A stretch of DNA of 64,000 nt. It comes from an uncultured Lactobacillus sp. (GTDB taxonomy: Bacteria; Bacillota; Bacilli; Lactobacillales; Lactobacillaceae). Positions 53,371 to 63,529 of the stretch are shown one piece after another (the first letter of the stretch is position 1; every line of letters begins with the position of its first letter). Under the pieces are notes generated by a model. That model was given only the letters and a program-made list of their open reading frames with translations. It had not been told where the DNA came from and did not search any database. The stretch is from positions 1 through 64,000 of the forward strand of contig CAJUNC010000004.1 of assembly GCA_910587695.1 (NCBI GenBank), in the 5' to 3' direction. The translations under genes and the position numbers were made by a program.

Positions 53371-56025
53371 TTGAAAACGAAATATTATCAACTTACTGGA
53401 GAACAGGCACTTACTGAATTAAAAAGTTCAGCTAATGGTTTGACTGATGCTGAGGTCAAAGCACGTCAAGAAAAATACGGTCCTAACGTCTTAGAATCAA
53501 AGAAGCATACAACTTTACTCCAAAAGTTCATCGCTCAATTCAAAGACTTGATGATCGTGATCTTGATGGTCGCTGCCCTAGTTGCCATGCTTGCAGGTGA
53601 AGTATCCGATGCTTTGATCATCTTTTTAGTGGTGATCTTAAATGCGGTCTTTGGGGTCTTTCAAGAAGCCAAGGCTGAAAATGCGATCGATGCTTTACAA
53701 GAAATGACGACCCCTTATTCACGTGTCAAACGCAATGGTGTGGTCATGCAAGTCAAAAGTGATGAGATCGTCTTGGGGGATATCGTCTTGCTCGAAGCTG
53801 GCGACATCGTTCCAGCCGACATGCGGATCCTCGAATCTTCTTCTCTCAAGATCGAAGAAGCTGCTTTGACGGGCGAATCTGTTCCCGTCGATAAAGATAG
53901 TAGCGTCTTGGATGAAAAAGAACCTCCTTTAGGCGAACAAAGCAACCTATGCTTTATGAACACTAGCGTCACATATGGTACAGCCGAAGCAGTCGTCTTT
54001 GCGACGGGAATGCAGACTCAAGTTGGGCATATCGCTACCATGTTAGATGAAGTTGACAATTCCGTAACTCCTCTGCAAAAAAATATCACCCATTTGAGCA
54101 AGGTCTTGACTGTTTTGATCTTGATCATCGCTGTTGTGATCTTTGTCTTTGGGGTCGTGACGGGACGTGAATCCGTCTTAGATATGTTATTAACAGCGAT
54201 CTCACTTGCTGTAGCTGCGATCCCTGAAGGCCTACCTGCGATCGTAACGATCACTCTTGCCTTAGGTACCCAGACGATGGCCAAACGCAATGCACTGGTC
54301 CGTAAATTACCAGCGGTCGAAACTTTAGGGACAACTGAGATCATCGCCTCCGATAAGACTGGGACTTTGACCCAAAATAAGATGACAGTTGAACAACTCT
54401 ACACTGACCATAACTTGGTATCAGCTGATACTTTCAAAGTCTCACCTAAAAAACGGCTAGCCCAGATCATGATCTTAGCTAACGATAGTCAAGAAACACC
54501 TGATGGTCTAGTAGGTGATCCGACCGAAACGGCCTTGATCCAATACTATTTAGATCGTCAAATGGACGTTAAGCAAGTTCAAAATGATTTTTTACGGATC
54601 AACTCGATCCCCTTTGATTCTGAACGTAAAATGATGTCAGCGATCGTTTCTCATGCTGACCAATGTTATTTGATGACCAAAGGGGCCGTTGATGAGATCT
54701 TACAACGGACGAACAGGATCGAAGATAACGGTGAAATAAGACCGATCACTAAAGCCGATAAAGATAAGATCTTAAACACTAATCATGAATTAGCACTCGA
54801 AGCTTTACGTGTTTTAGGCTTTGCATATAAACCCTTGACTGAAAAAGAAAGCGATCGCCAAGCAACATCTGATAATTTGGAAAATGACTTGATCTTCGTT
54901 GGAATGATCGGGATGATCGATCCTCAAAGACCCGAAGTCAAAGATGCAGTCGCTGAAGCTAAATCGGCTGGTATCCGTCCACTTATGATCACAGGTGACC
55001 ACAAAGATACGGCTAGAGCGATCGCGATCCGCCTAGGTATCATCCGACCAGACGATGAAAGCGGCGTGATCACTGGGCGCGATCTAGATGCAATGTCTGA
55101 TGAAGAATTGAAGCAAAATGTTACTAAATACTCGGTCTATGCTCGAGTTGCACCTGAACATAAGGTGCGGATCGTCAAGGCTTGGCAAGCACATGGCAAG
55201 ATCGTAGCGATGACTGGTGACGGGGTCAACGATGCCCCAGCCCTAAAGACCGCTGATATCGGGGTCGGTATGGGGATCACCGGAACTGAAGTATCTAAAA
55301 ATGCTTCTGATATCGTCCTAGCCGATGATAACTTTGCCACGATCATTTTAGCTGTTCGTGAAGGTAGAAAGGTCTTTTCTAACATCCAAAAAGCGATCCA
55401 ATACCTTTTGTCTGCTAATTTGGGTGAAGTATTGACACTCTTTATGATGACTATGCTCAACTGGTCGATCTTTGCTCCGGTACAGATCTTGTGGATCAAC
55501 TTAGTCACAGATACTTTCCCTGCGATCGCTTTAGGTGTTGAAAAAGGCGAAAAAGATATCATGAAAAAGAAACCACGTGGTAGTCGCTCGAACTTCCTCT
55601 CTAATGGGGTCGGTTCAAGCATCATTTACCAAGGTATCTTAGAAGGAGTCCTAACGCTTTTGGTCTATTGGATCGCGATCAACTATCCATTCCATGAATC
55701 ATCAGCTCAGATCCATGCTGATGCGTTGACAATGGCTTATGCAACTCTAGGTGTGATCCAATTGTTCCATGCTTTCAACTCCAAATCGATCCACGGAACG
55801 ATCTTTTCTAAGGAGACATTCAACAACAAATACTTCAACATTGCTATCCTAGCCTCGGCTGTGTTATTAGCGATGACGATCTTCGTACCAGCCTTTAACA
55901 GCACATTCCATGTTACAACGCTTGCGTTAGAACAATGGGGGATCGTTTTAGGCGCTGGTGCTTTAATGATCATCATCGTCGAAGTTGTGAAATTCTTCCA
56001 AAGAAAATTCATCTACAAAGACTGA
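53371..56025 (+). CDS. P-type Ca2+-transporting ATPase (SERCA/LMCA1-like)
   Basis: This 884-residue P2A-type pump exports Ca2+ (possibly Mn2+). Motifs are TGESVPVDK (actuator), DKTGTLTQNK (phosphorylation), the MMTKGAVDEIL-like nucleotide site and TGDGVNDAPALK hinge. About ten helices are seen. Ca2+ ligands typical of SERCA are present: PEGLP in helix 4, SANLGEV (Asn, Glu) in helix 5, and NLVTDTFPA (Asn, Thr, Asp) in helix 6. This supports a Ca2+ pump rather than a P3 proton pump. The start is TTG 53371, 10 bp after AAGGAGG; a GTG at 53367 is in another frame and stops after 16 codons. It appears monocistronic. Confidence 0.92.
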   Translation: MKTKYYQLTGEQALTELKSSANGLTDAEVKARQEKYGPNVLESKKHTTLLQKFIAQFKDLMIVILMVAALVAMLAGEVSDALIIFLVVILNAVFGVFQEAKAENAIDALQEMTTPYSRVKRNGVVMQVKSDEIVLGDIVLLEAGDIVPADMRILESSSLKIEEAALTGESVPVDKDSSVLDEKEPPLGEQSNLCFMNTSVTYGTAEAVVFATGMQTQVGHIATMLDEVDNSVTPLQKNITHLSKVLTVLILIIAVVIFVFGVVTGRESVLDMLLTAISLAVAAIPEGLPAIVTITLALGTQTMAKRNALVRKLPAVETLGTTEIIASDKTGTLTQNKMTVEQLYTDHNLVSADTFKVSPKKRLAQIMILANDSQETPDGLVGDPTETALIQYYLDRQMDVKQVQNDFLRINSIPFDSERKMMSAIVSHADQCYLMTKGAVDEILQRTNRIEDNGEIRPITKADKDKILNTNHELALEALRVLGFAYKPLTEKESDRQATSDNLENDLIFVGMIGMIDPQRPEVKDAVAEAKSAGIRPLMITGDHKDTARAIAIRLGIIRPDDESGVITGRDLDAMSDEELKQNVTKYSVYARVAPEHKVRIVKAWQAHGKIVAMTGDGVNDAPALKTADIGVGMGITGTEVSKNASDIVLADDNFATIILAVREGRKVFSNIQKAIQYLLSANLGEVLTLFMMTMLNWSIFAPVQILWINLVTDTFPAIALGVEKGEKDIMKKKPRGSRSNFLSNGVGSSIIYQGILEGVLTLLVYWIAINYPFHESSAQIHADALTMAYATLGVIQLFHAFNSKSIHGTIFSKETFNNKYFNIAILASAVLLAMTIFVPAFNSTFHVTTLALEQWGIVLGAGALMIIIVEVVKFFQRKFIYKD

Positions 56026-56080
56026 TCAGTGCGTAGAAAAACGCTAGGGCACGACAATGATCCGTATGTAGAAATAATAT

Positions 56081-56133
56081 AAATAAGGGACCTACTATGA
56101 TGCATATTTTACATCATAGTAGGTCCCTTATTT
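56081..56133. repeat. Dispersed palindrome, copy C (bidirectional terminator)
   Basis: A perfect 22-bp inverted repeat, with arms 56081-56102 and 56112-56133 beginning AAATAAGGGACCTAC, has a 9-nt loop. The outer arm is nearly that of copy D at 18738. It lies between the convergent P-ATPase and rexA genes. Confidence 0.85.
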
Positions 56134-56166
56134 ATATTTCGCTGACCGTTTTAGTTCATTTTCTTA

Positions 56167-59100
56167 TCACGGTAATTCAACAGCTTGATCAAGTTCAACT
56201 AAATAAAGATATTTATGGGTCACAGGTTTATTTAAGATCTGTTCCAAAGCCGTTTGATATAAATTCAGCTGCCCTTGATAGCGCTGTTTGACCTTTTCGA
56301 CCCCATCTTTGCCATAAATATGATCGGTCTTGTAATCAAAGAGAACGACCTCATCATTTTCAGTGATAAAATAACCATCCATGATCCCGTGGACTAAGAT
56401 CGGATCGGTCAATGTGTCATCCAAGTCATTAAAGACTTTACCTGCTGGCAAGACCATTGAGAAAGCTACTTCACGCTTGGCTCGCATATGGTTTTTTAAG
56501 AGATCTTTGCCTAACGGTGTCGCATAAAAGGCTACGAGCTTAGTAACATCGATCTGTTTAGCTACTTCAGGTGTGATCAAGCCATCAGCGCTCAAACATT
56601 GCAATAGATCATCTACCGTCGTGATCGTTGGTGGCTGAGTCAGATCCATTTCTTGGAACAGCAAGTGAATACCCGTCCCGATGGCAGCTGGTGTCACCCG
56701 AACTTCTTCTGTCATAAAGCGCGGTTTTCTAAAATCACCGACTTCACGATTAGCCGTTGTCTCTGGCGTGATCTTTGCCATTTTCTCAAGGTCAGGATCA
56801 TCAAACAAACGCTTGATATCCGAAACAGCTTGATAAGCAGCAGTTCTAGTTGCAGATTTGTGTTGATACTCACCTGCTAGGATCTGATCGATCTTAGTTA
56901 TCATCTCAGAGGTAAGTTTGGTTTGAGCTGTTGTTTGCTCATCAAACCACTTAGTTAGATCTACTTGCGATAACCGTTGTTCATCAGCAATATCGTTGTA
57001 ATCAGCAAAATTCAATTCAAATTCTGCTGGTATCTCGTCTAAAACTGCGTGTGGTTGCCCTAAAAGATCAAATGCTTGGGCAATGTTTTTATGACGTGCA
57101 ACTGCTGGCAAGATCCAATCCATAAAATTTTTAGCATTTGCGCGAACATCATCTGGCAATAACACTTCCGAAGTTTGAGCCTTTTTTACCAATTTTTCTA
57201 CCTGTTCACGTGAATCGTATCCTGCTACGATAAAGAGTTTTTCTTTAGCACGTGTCAATGCAACATATAACAAGCGCATCTTTTCAGCAGCACTCTTATT
57301 TCTAGCGGTTTGTTTAGCAAGATTTTTGACCAAAGTCTCATGTTCGATTCGGCGCTCTTGATCTAAGTAATTCATCGCTAGACCTGCTTTTTCACTTAAA
57401 ATATACTTTTTATCTAATGAACGCATATTGAATTTTTTAGCCGCATCGATCAAAAAGACGATCGGAAACTCTAGCCCCTTACTGCCGTGGATCGTCATGA
57501 TATTGACCGTATCATCGCTTGTTTTTAAGACAGCCTCTGAGAGATCATCTTGCTTTTCTTGCATCTTTTTGATAAAACCAATGAACTGAAATAGCCCCTT
57601 AAAACTGCTTTGTTCATACATCGCAGCTCTTTCATAAAGTGCGTGCAGATTAGCTTGCCGCTGAGGTCCCCCAGGCATGCCCCCGACATAATCTAAAAAG
57701 CCAGTCTGCTCATAGATCGCCAAGATCAAGGTAGCTAATTCATTTTGATGTGCGAGATCTCTAAAACCTTGCAACTGCTTCATAAAACGTGCGATCTTAG
57801 CATAGAGTGCTTGGACAAATGGCTCTTTTCCCTGATCGCCTGGATCTTGATAGAATTTTTCTAAAGCGTGGAAATAATCACCACTCTTATCATTGATCCG
57901 CAAATAAGCTAACTCATTTTCCTTTAGCCCTACGATCGGCGAACGCAAAACTGCAGCAAGTTCGATATCTTGATAAGGATTGTCGATCAAAGCTAAAAGT
58001 GCCAACATGATCCGCAATTCTGTCGTTTGAAAATAATTTTGCGACTTTTGCACATAAAATGGGATCTCTAGGCGCTTCAACTCTTCAGATAATAATAAAT
58101 GATTGGTTCGCGTCTCTGATAAGATAGCAATATCGCCGTATGTGATCGGACGCATCTGGCCTAATTCACGGTCATAGATAGCAAACTTTCCATCATGCAA
58201 TTCTTTGATCTTCTTTGCCACTAAAGCGATCTGACCTTCTTGATTGGAATTGATCTCAAAATCAGGTCCCATCGCTTCTGGATCTTGATCCCACCGCATT
58301 TTTATTGGCTTTTTAGCTGGATCATTCAAAGGATCTTCTTCTGAAGTATATAACAAGATCTCGGTCGGTAGCGACATTTCAGGATAATCTTTAGCCCCAT
58401 AAACTAACTGCGCATTTTTGTCATAATCCATTTCTCCGATCTTTTGATCCATGAGTTGAGAAAAGATAAAGTTCGTCGTTGCAGTGATATTTTCAGCTGA
58501 GCGGAAATTCTCAGCTAAGATTATCCGCTCATTTGGATCATTTAAGCGACCAAATTTGTGATATTTACCTAAAAATAGCGTCGGATCGGCCAAACGAAAC
58601 GCATAGATCGACTGCTTGACATCCCCAACCATAAACATATTATCCTGTGCCAAAGTAGTCAAGATCGCTTCTTGAAGCTGATTAGTATCTTGATACTCAT
58701 CGACCATGATCTCTTGGTAGCGTGCTTGCAAGAGTTCTTTGACACTTGTATCTTCTTGTTGGCGTAAGATCTTTAAAGTCAGATGTTCTAAATCACTAAA
58801 TTCCAAGACATGGCGTCGCTTTTTCTCCGCTTGATAGCGACGCATGAAGCGCAAGACCACTTCAGCAGCCTTCTTAGCCAATATCTCAGCTTGTTTAAAT
58901 AGCTCAACGACCTCGCTTTCTTGAGCATTAAAATAATTGATCAAAAGTTCGTTCAACTGTTTTTTCGTCTCATCGCGCAGAGCTTGAGCTTGATTTTTTA
59001 GCACTTTTTGCTCATCATCCAAGCGTGCTGCAGGAGCACGCTTGAATTTTACTGTCTCTAAAGTCACTTTTAGATCGTTATAGGAGAGCTTTGTCAGATC

Positions 59101-59910
59101 AAGCTTAGCTAGTTTACTCAGTTCTTGTTCTTCTGTGCGATAAAGAGCTTTTAATTTAGCTAACTTATCTTCTGGATCAGCGATATCCTCTAAGAGTAGC
59201 GTTGCTTGTCCTAGATAGTCAGCGAATTTTTGCAATTGCTCAGTGACATACGGAACGAATTCATTGCGATAAAATCCACTTTGTTCTAAATTTCCAGCTT
59301 CCAAATGATAATTTTTAGCCAAATTTTCAAGCCAAGCTTTAGGGTCAGGATTGACATTTGCAAAATCAAATAACTCCATTACAAGTTCAGTCAGACCATC
59401 ATCACTGCGGTCATTAGAAAAGTTCAATGTCAATCGTTCAAACAAAGGATCTAACTTACCATAAAGTTCTTCACGAAGATCTTCCCAAACACTTTCGCGC
59501 AGTAAAGCCCGCTCAGTTTCATCAGTCAGCAAGCGAAAATCAGGATCGATCTGGGCTAAATAATAATATTTTTGGACCATGCGCAAACAAAATGCATCGA
59601 TCGTACTGATATCAGCAACATTGAGCTTTGTCAGTTGTTGTAAATAAAACCGCTTCGTCTCAGGTTCAGATTCAGCATTGATCGCTTGTCGCAAAGCACC
59701 TTGGATCCGTTCTTTCATTTCCCGTGCTGCAGCTTCAGTAAAGGTCAAGATCAACATCTCATCTACCGCTGTTTTCTCTTTGATCTTTCTGATGACCCGT
59801 TCGACTAGCACTCTAGTCTTTCCTGAGCCGGCTGAAGCAGCAACCAAAATATTTTTACCTTCATCATTGATCGCCTGGAGCTGACCAGGTGTAAATTTGA
59901 TCTCAGCCAT
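56167..59910 (-). CDS. rexA: ATP-dependent helicase/nuclease subunit A (AddA/RexA)
   Basis: RexAB processes double-strand DNA ends for RecA-dependent repair and degrades foreign linear DNA. This 1,247-residue subunit is a UvrD-type helicase: Walker A AASAGSGKTRVL near 23, VDEYQDTN near 391, the TIHGSKGLEFPIVFL motif near 800 and VALTRAKEKLF near 865. The C-terminal PD-(D/E)XK nuclease is complete (LVHGIMDGYF, LFDYKTDHI). The start codon shares one base with the rexB stop (TAATG), so the two subunits are translated together. Copy C of the palindrome family ends the operon. Confidence 0.96.
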   Translation of the reverse strand: MAEIKFTPGQLQAINDEGKNILVAASAGSGKTRVLVERVIRKIKEKTAVDEMLILTFTEAAAREMKERIQGALRQAINAESEPETKRFYLQQLTKLNVADISTIDAFCLRMVQKYYYLAQIDPDFRLLTDETERALLRESVWEDLREELYGKLDPLFERLTLNFSNDRSDDGLTELVMELFDFANVNPDPKAWLENLAKNYHLEAGNLEQSGFYRNEFVPYVTEQLQKFADYLGQATLLLEDIADPEDKLAKLKALYRTEEQELSKLAKLDLTKLSYNDLKVTLETVKFKRAPAARLDDEQKVLKNQAQALRDETKKQLNELLINYFNAQESEVVELFKQAEILAKKAAEVVLRFMRRYQAEKKRRHVLEFSDLEHLTLKILRQQEDTSVKELLQARYQEIMVDEYQDTNQLQEAILTTLAQDNMFMVGDVKQSIYAFRLADPTLFLGKYHKFGRLNDPNERIILAENFRSAENITATTNFIFSQLMDQKIGEMDYDKNAQLVYGAKDYPEMSLPTEILLYTSEEDPLNDPAKKPIKMRWDQDPEAMGPDFEINSNQEGQIALVAKKIKELHDGKFAIYDRELGQMRPITYGDIAILSETRTNHLLLSEELKRLEIPFYVQKSQNYFQTTELRIMLALLALIDNPYQDIELAAVLRSPIVGLKENELAYLRINDKSGDYFHALEKFYQDPGDQGKEPFVQALYAKIARFMKQLQGFRDLAHQNELATLILAIYEQTGFLDYVGGMPGGPQRQANLHALYERAAMYEQSSFKGLFQFIGFIKKMQEKQDDLSEAVLKTSDDTVNIMTIHGSKGLEFPIVFLIDAAKKFNMRSLDKKYILSEKAGLAMNYLDQERRIEHETLVKNLAKQTARNKSAAEKMRLLYVALTRAKEKLFIVAGYDSREQVEKLVKKAQTSEVLLPDDVRANAKNFMDWILPAVARHKNIAQAFDLLGQPHAVLDEIPAEFELNFADYNDIADEQRLSQVDLTKWFDEQTTAQTKLTSEMITKIDQILAGEYQHKSATRTAAYQAVSDIKRLFDDPDLEKMAKITPETTANREVGDFRKPRFMTEEVRVTPAAIGTGIHLLFQEMDLTQPPTITTVDDLLQCLSADGLITPEVAKQIDVTKLVAFYATPLGKDLLKNHMRAKREVAFSMVLPAGKVFNDLDDTLTDPILVHGIMDGYFITENDEVVLFDYKTDHIYGKDGVEKVKQRYQGQLNLYQTALEQILNKPVTHKYLYLVELDQAVELP

Positions 59911-62900
59911 TATTTTTCCTCCTTAGCTTGTAAAAGTTTTAAAATATCGGCTGGCTTTTTTGTTGGAAGCCGATAATAATTATTTTCGGGCAACATCGGA
60001 TCAAACTGCATGACCGCTTCATACGGTGTGTATTGTAACGCCGAACCATCTTTGAACAAGGCTGGCAACAAATCGAGCCGTCCACTAAAGATCATATCCG
60101 TTGCTTGTTTGATCAATTCCTCATTGTGTAACAACAACGCTTCCAACTGATCAGCAGTCACTAATTGTGCACCTGATGCTTTATAACTCCCATTCTTGTT
60201 TCGTCTAAACGGATAGATCAATGAATTCCCTGAACTCTCGAGCAAACTTTCATCCAGACCCTCTAAAACATCAGCTTGATCTATTAATAGCCCATTATAT
60301 TTGTTCTTTTTGAGTACTTCATCTGTATAGACGGCTTGATAGATCTCTTTTTGTTTGAATGTTGGATTGTAAAGATGCATATACATCGCTCCAGCTGTAG
60401 CGATCTGTTCTTTAGTAGCACCCTTAACTAAAGTCGTCTTATTCTTGAGTAAAGCATCCAAATACGTCAATAATTGTAGCGCTAGGCCAAAATAGGCTTT
60501 TACATGATCAAACTTCTTTGCACTTGACTTGTAATCGACTAAACTTAGATAATGCTTATCACCTAGAACCAATTCATCGATCCGATCGATCTTACCGCGT
60601 ACTGTCACTAAACGATCATTTGGCGTTGTAAATTGCAACCCAGCTAGACCAGATAATTCACCCACGTGTCCAAATAAAGCTTCGGTTTGGATCGTCTTTA
60701 ACTTGCTAAATTGTCGCTGTTTGTGGATCGCTCCCCCAACTTGTTTAGCCGCTGCATTTAATTGTCGCGCCAAAAAACGCATTCGGTTAGAACTATCCAA
60801 GATCTTAAATTGAGGCAAACGTTTAGTCAACTCGACACTTTCTCTAAAGTAAGCATCAAATTCGGGGCCCTTTAATAATTTGAGATCTTGGCCATTTTTT
60901 AAGAGCAATTTGAAAAATGTATCGAGCAGCGTATGGAAGTATTCTCCCGTATTGGCCGCATTCATTTCAAATATCTCACGTTCTTTTAATCCCAAACCAT
61001 ATTTTAGGAAATATTCATACGGATTAGCATAAAAGTCTTCTAGCCGTGAGATCGACGTCTTTAATTCTTTACCATACAAACCTTTAACACTTTCAGGAGT
61101 CAGTTGTTCAGGAATGTTTTTATAGTCCAAACTCTGATTTAGCTGTTCAAATAACAGTTTAGTCGCAGGATCTTGTTGAAATCTTTGGAATAGATGATCC
61201 CAAACTTCAGGCAATTTCCGCTGTTCGGTGAGCGCTTGGCGTTCGACCTTGATAAGTTCGCTCATAGTGGTCCGTTTAGTACCGATATAACTTAGAGCAT
61301 CACTTGCCCCATCATTTTTATGGGCATAGTTTACTGGAAGCTCTAAAGCTTGTTTGATCCGCTCAATATATGGTGAACATTTAAGATCGAGCTGATCATT
61401 ATCACTACGCGGATAACTCAAAAAGAGTTTTTGAGTTGGCGTCAAGAAAGCAAGGTAATTCAAAAAAGGCTCATTGGCTAAAACATGTTCAGTATCATCG
61501 GGAAGGTAATTCGTTTCGCTTAGTGTTGGTCGTAACATTTCCTTATCATGATCGGAAAATAAGCCTTCACTGACAGCAATATCTGGCATCACTAAGTCTG
61601 TAGCCCCTAAAAGCATGACGACCTTTTTGTCATTTGGTTGGACCATCCCACTTTCAGAGATGACAACTTGATCTAAAGTCGTTGGGACTTGACTATAGGT
61701 CGCTCCTTCAAAACCTGCTTGGAGTAGATCTAAGAAATCTTGGGGCTCAAATGGTTGCTCACCTAAGATCTCCACATACTCATCTAAAAGATCACAAAAA
61801 GTTCCCCAAACCTGTTCTTCACGCGTTGAAGCATCGACAGCTCCTGATGTTAAAGCTTGCTTACGCCAAATATCTAGCTGCTCGACTACACCTGCATCGA
61901 CTAAAAATTCATACAACAAGCTAGCAGCCGCTTTTCCAGTATTAGCTTTAGCAAGCTTTGCATAAAATGGTGGTAGGAGTTCTTTTACATGATTTTTGAT
62001 CAAATTGATCTTAGCTGTGATCTCATCTTCATTTTTAGTTCGCGCTCCAAAATCACTAGTTCCAAACCGATAATAGACCCAATCTTCACCTAACCATCCC
62101 TTTTTACGATAACCAAATTTAAGGACTTGATTTTCGGCTAGGTCAAGGGCTTGTCGATACTTAGCTAATGGCATGGATCTACCTTCATGTTTTGGTAGCA
62201 ACAACTCTGTCTTTAACAAGCGCATCATATCTTCATAGCGGTAGTTACGCTGTTCGACCAAAAAGAGTGCTTGGATCAATTCGACTAAGGGATGATCGGA
62301 CATCTTTTTTTGTAGGTCGGTAAAAAATGGGATCTCAAATTGCTCAAATGTCGGTTGCAAAATATTTTTATACGGATCTAAATGGCGCGTCAATAATATA
62401 AAATCTTGATAACGATACCCCTCAAGCAAGACCATCTGCCGGATCTTTGTTGCTAAATATTTAACTTCTTCTAAACGATCATCGGCTTCGATGAGTTGTA
62501 GATCTCCTTGCACTTTAGAGGTCAAAGTAAATGGTTTTAGATCATTTGAAGCGATCCAATAATTTTCCAGCGTAACTAAGTCAGCACTGACACGGTCTTG
62601 TTTAGCAAAGTTATCGACCCTGACTTTAACATGTTCATGACGTGCTAGTTGATACAAACGATAATACACTTGACCTGAGCGATAAAAAAGCTCATTTGCT
62701 TCTGGAGCATGATGGACATACGGGCGATCTAAGACTAAAGAAACAATCACTTGTTTTGCATTTTGCAATAAACTAGTGATGATCTGATATTCGCCGGCGT
62801 TGAACTGTGAAAAACCATCCAAGATAAAATAACTGTGACTAAGATCACTTTGAGCCAACTTTTTAGCTAAGGCTTCTAACATATTAGCTGTGCCGAGATA

Positions 62901-63443
62901 TTTTCCCTGGATATGTTGCTCAAATTCTCGATAAACGATACTTAGATCGTGCAACTTAGCTACTAGATCGGTATCTTTGCTCTGTTCTAACAATTCATAA
63001 CTATGCCACAGATCTGCACTTGTGATCAAAGCTAAGCTCAATTCGATCAATTGACCAGCTAATTGTGACACAAAGCCTGTCTGGGTCTGTTCACTCTTAA
63101 AGATCGTCAATTCATCATTTTTAGTTCGCAAGATCTTATGGACCAACATATTAGCCCCAGCAGCCGATAGCCGAGGTAACTGGTAGCTAGGATCATTTTT
63201 CATAAAATACCAAGCTAACCGTGAAAAAGAAAGGATCTGGATATCCGTAGCAGCTAAGAGATCCTGCCCACTACTTTGCCGTAACTGATCTAAAACAAAA
63301 ACTTCAGTCGCAAATTTTATATGATTGGGAACGATGTAATATATTTTGGCCTGAGGGTCTGTTTGACTGATATTTTTTATCTGCTCTAACAATATCGCTT
63401 GGTGATCTTTAGCCGCTGTGCCTAGCACAAAATTCAAACTCAT
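59910..63443 (-). CDS. rexB: ATP-dependent helicase/nuclease subunit B (AddB/RexB)
   Basis: This 1,177-residue partner of RexA recognises Chi and cuts one strand. The N-terminal segment (FVLGTAAKDHQAILLEQI) lacks the Walker A of Bacillus AddB, which is normal for lactic acid bacterial RexB. The nuclease motif is LVDYKSSAKKF near 980. The four-Cys iron-sulphur cluster of Bacillus AddB is absent; I see only scattered Cys residues. The LEDFYANPYEYFLKYGLGLKE segment near 810 is family-typical. ATG follows a GGAAGG site. It is the first gene of the rexBA operon, downstream of prs on the same strand but separated by a terminator. Confidence 0.95.
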   Translation of the reverse strand: MSLNFVLGTAAKDHQAILLEQIKNISQTDPQAKIYYIVPNHIKFATEVFVLDQLRQSSGQDLLAATDIQILSFSRLAWYFMKNDPSYQLPRLSAAGANMLVHKILRTKNDELTIFKSEQTQTGFVSQLAGQLIELSLALITSADLWHSYELLEQSKDTDLVAKLHDLSIVYREFEQHIQGKYLGTANMLEALAKKLAQSDLSHSYFILDGFSQFNAGEYQIITSLLQNAKQVIVSLVLDRPYVHHAPEANELFYRSGQVYYRLYQLARHEHVKVRVDNFAKQDRVSADLVTLENYWIASNDLKPFTLTSKVQGDLQLIEADDRLEEVKYLATKIRQMVLLEGYRYQDFILLTRHLDPYKNILQPTFEQFEIPFFTDLQKKMSDHPLVELIQALFLVEQRNYRYEDMMRLLKTELLLPKHEGRSMPLAKYRQALDLAENQVLKFGYRKKGWLGEDWVYYRFGTSDFGARTKNEDEITAKINLIKNHVKELLPPFYAKLAKANTGKAAASLLYEFLVDAGVVEQLDIWRKQALTSGAVDASTREEQVWGTFCDLLDEYVEILGEQPFEPQDFLDLLQAGFEGATYSQVPTTLDQVVISESGMVQPNDKKVVMLLGATDLVMPDIAVSEGLFSDHDKEMLRPTLSETNYLPDDTEHVLANEPFLNYLAFLTPTQKLFLSYPRSDNDQLDLKCSPYIERIKQALELPVNYAHKNDGASDALSYIGTKRTTMSELIKVERQALTEQRKLPEVWDHLFQRFQQDPATKLLFEQLNQSLDYKNIPEQLTPESVKGLYGKELKTSISRLEDFYANPYEYFLKYGLGLKEREIFEMNAANTGEYFHTLLDTFFKLLLKNGQDLKLLKGPEFDAYFRESVELTKRLPQFKILDSSNRMRFLARQLNAAAKQVGGAIHKQRQFSKLKTIQTEALFGHVGELSGLAGLQFTTPNDRLVTVRGKIDRIDELVLGDKHYLSLVDYKSSAKKFDHVKAYFGLALQLLTYLDALLKNKTTLVKGATKEQIATAGAMYMHLYNPTFKQKEIYQAVYTDEVLKKNKYNGLLIDQADVLEGLDESLLESSGNSLIYPFRRNKNGSYKASGAQLVTADQLEALLLHNEELIKQATDMIFSGRLDLLPALFKDGSALQYTPYEAVMQFDPMLPENNYYRLPTKKPADILKLLQAKEEK

Positions 63444-63493
63444 AACTTTTTTCCTTCCTAAATGTAATTTACACCAATTATATCAAAGCAAAA

Positions 63494-63526
63494 CAAAAAA
63501 GGCTCTGTTTAAAACAGAACCCCTTT
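63494..63526 (-). terminator. Terminator after prs
   Basis: On the minus strand GGTTCTGTTT pairs with AAACAGAGCC around one or two bases, then six T. Confidence 0.8.
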
Positions 63527-63529
63527 ACT

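Noticed and set aside
55137..55625. 162-codon open frame opposite the P-type ATPase gene
   Set aside because: It is antisense to a gene with clear motifs and shows no independent evidence of coding.
56167..63443. Phage or plasmid origin for the large helicase/nuclease genes
   Set aside because: They are the standard chromosomal rexBA pair, next to prs, with no phage genes nearby.
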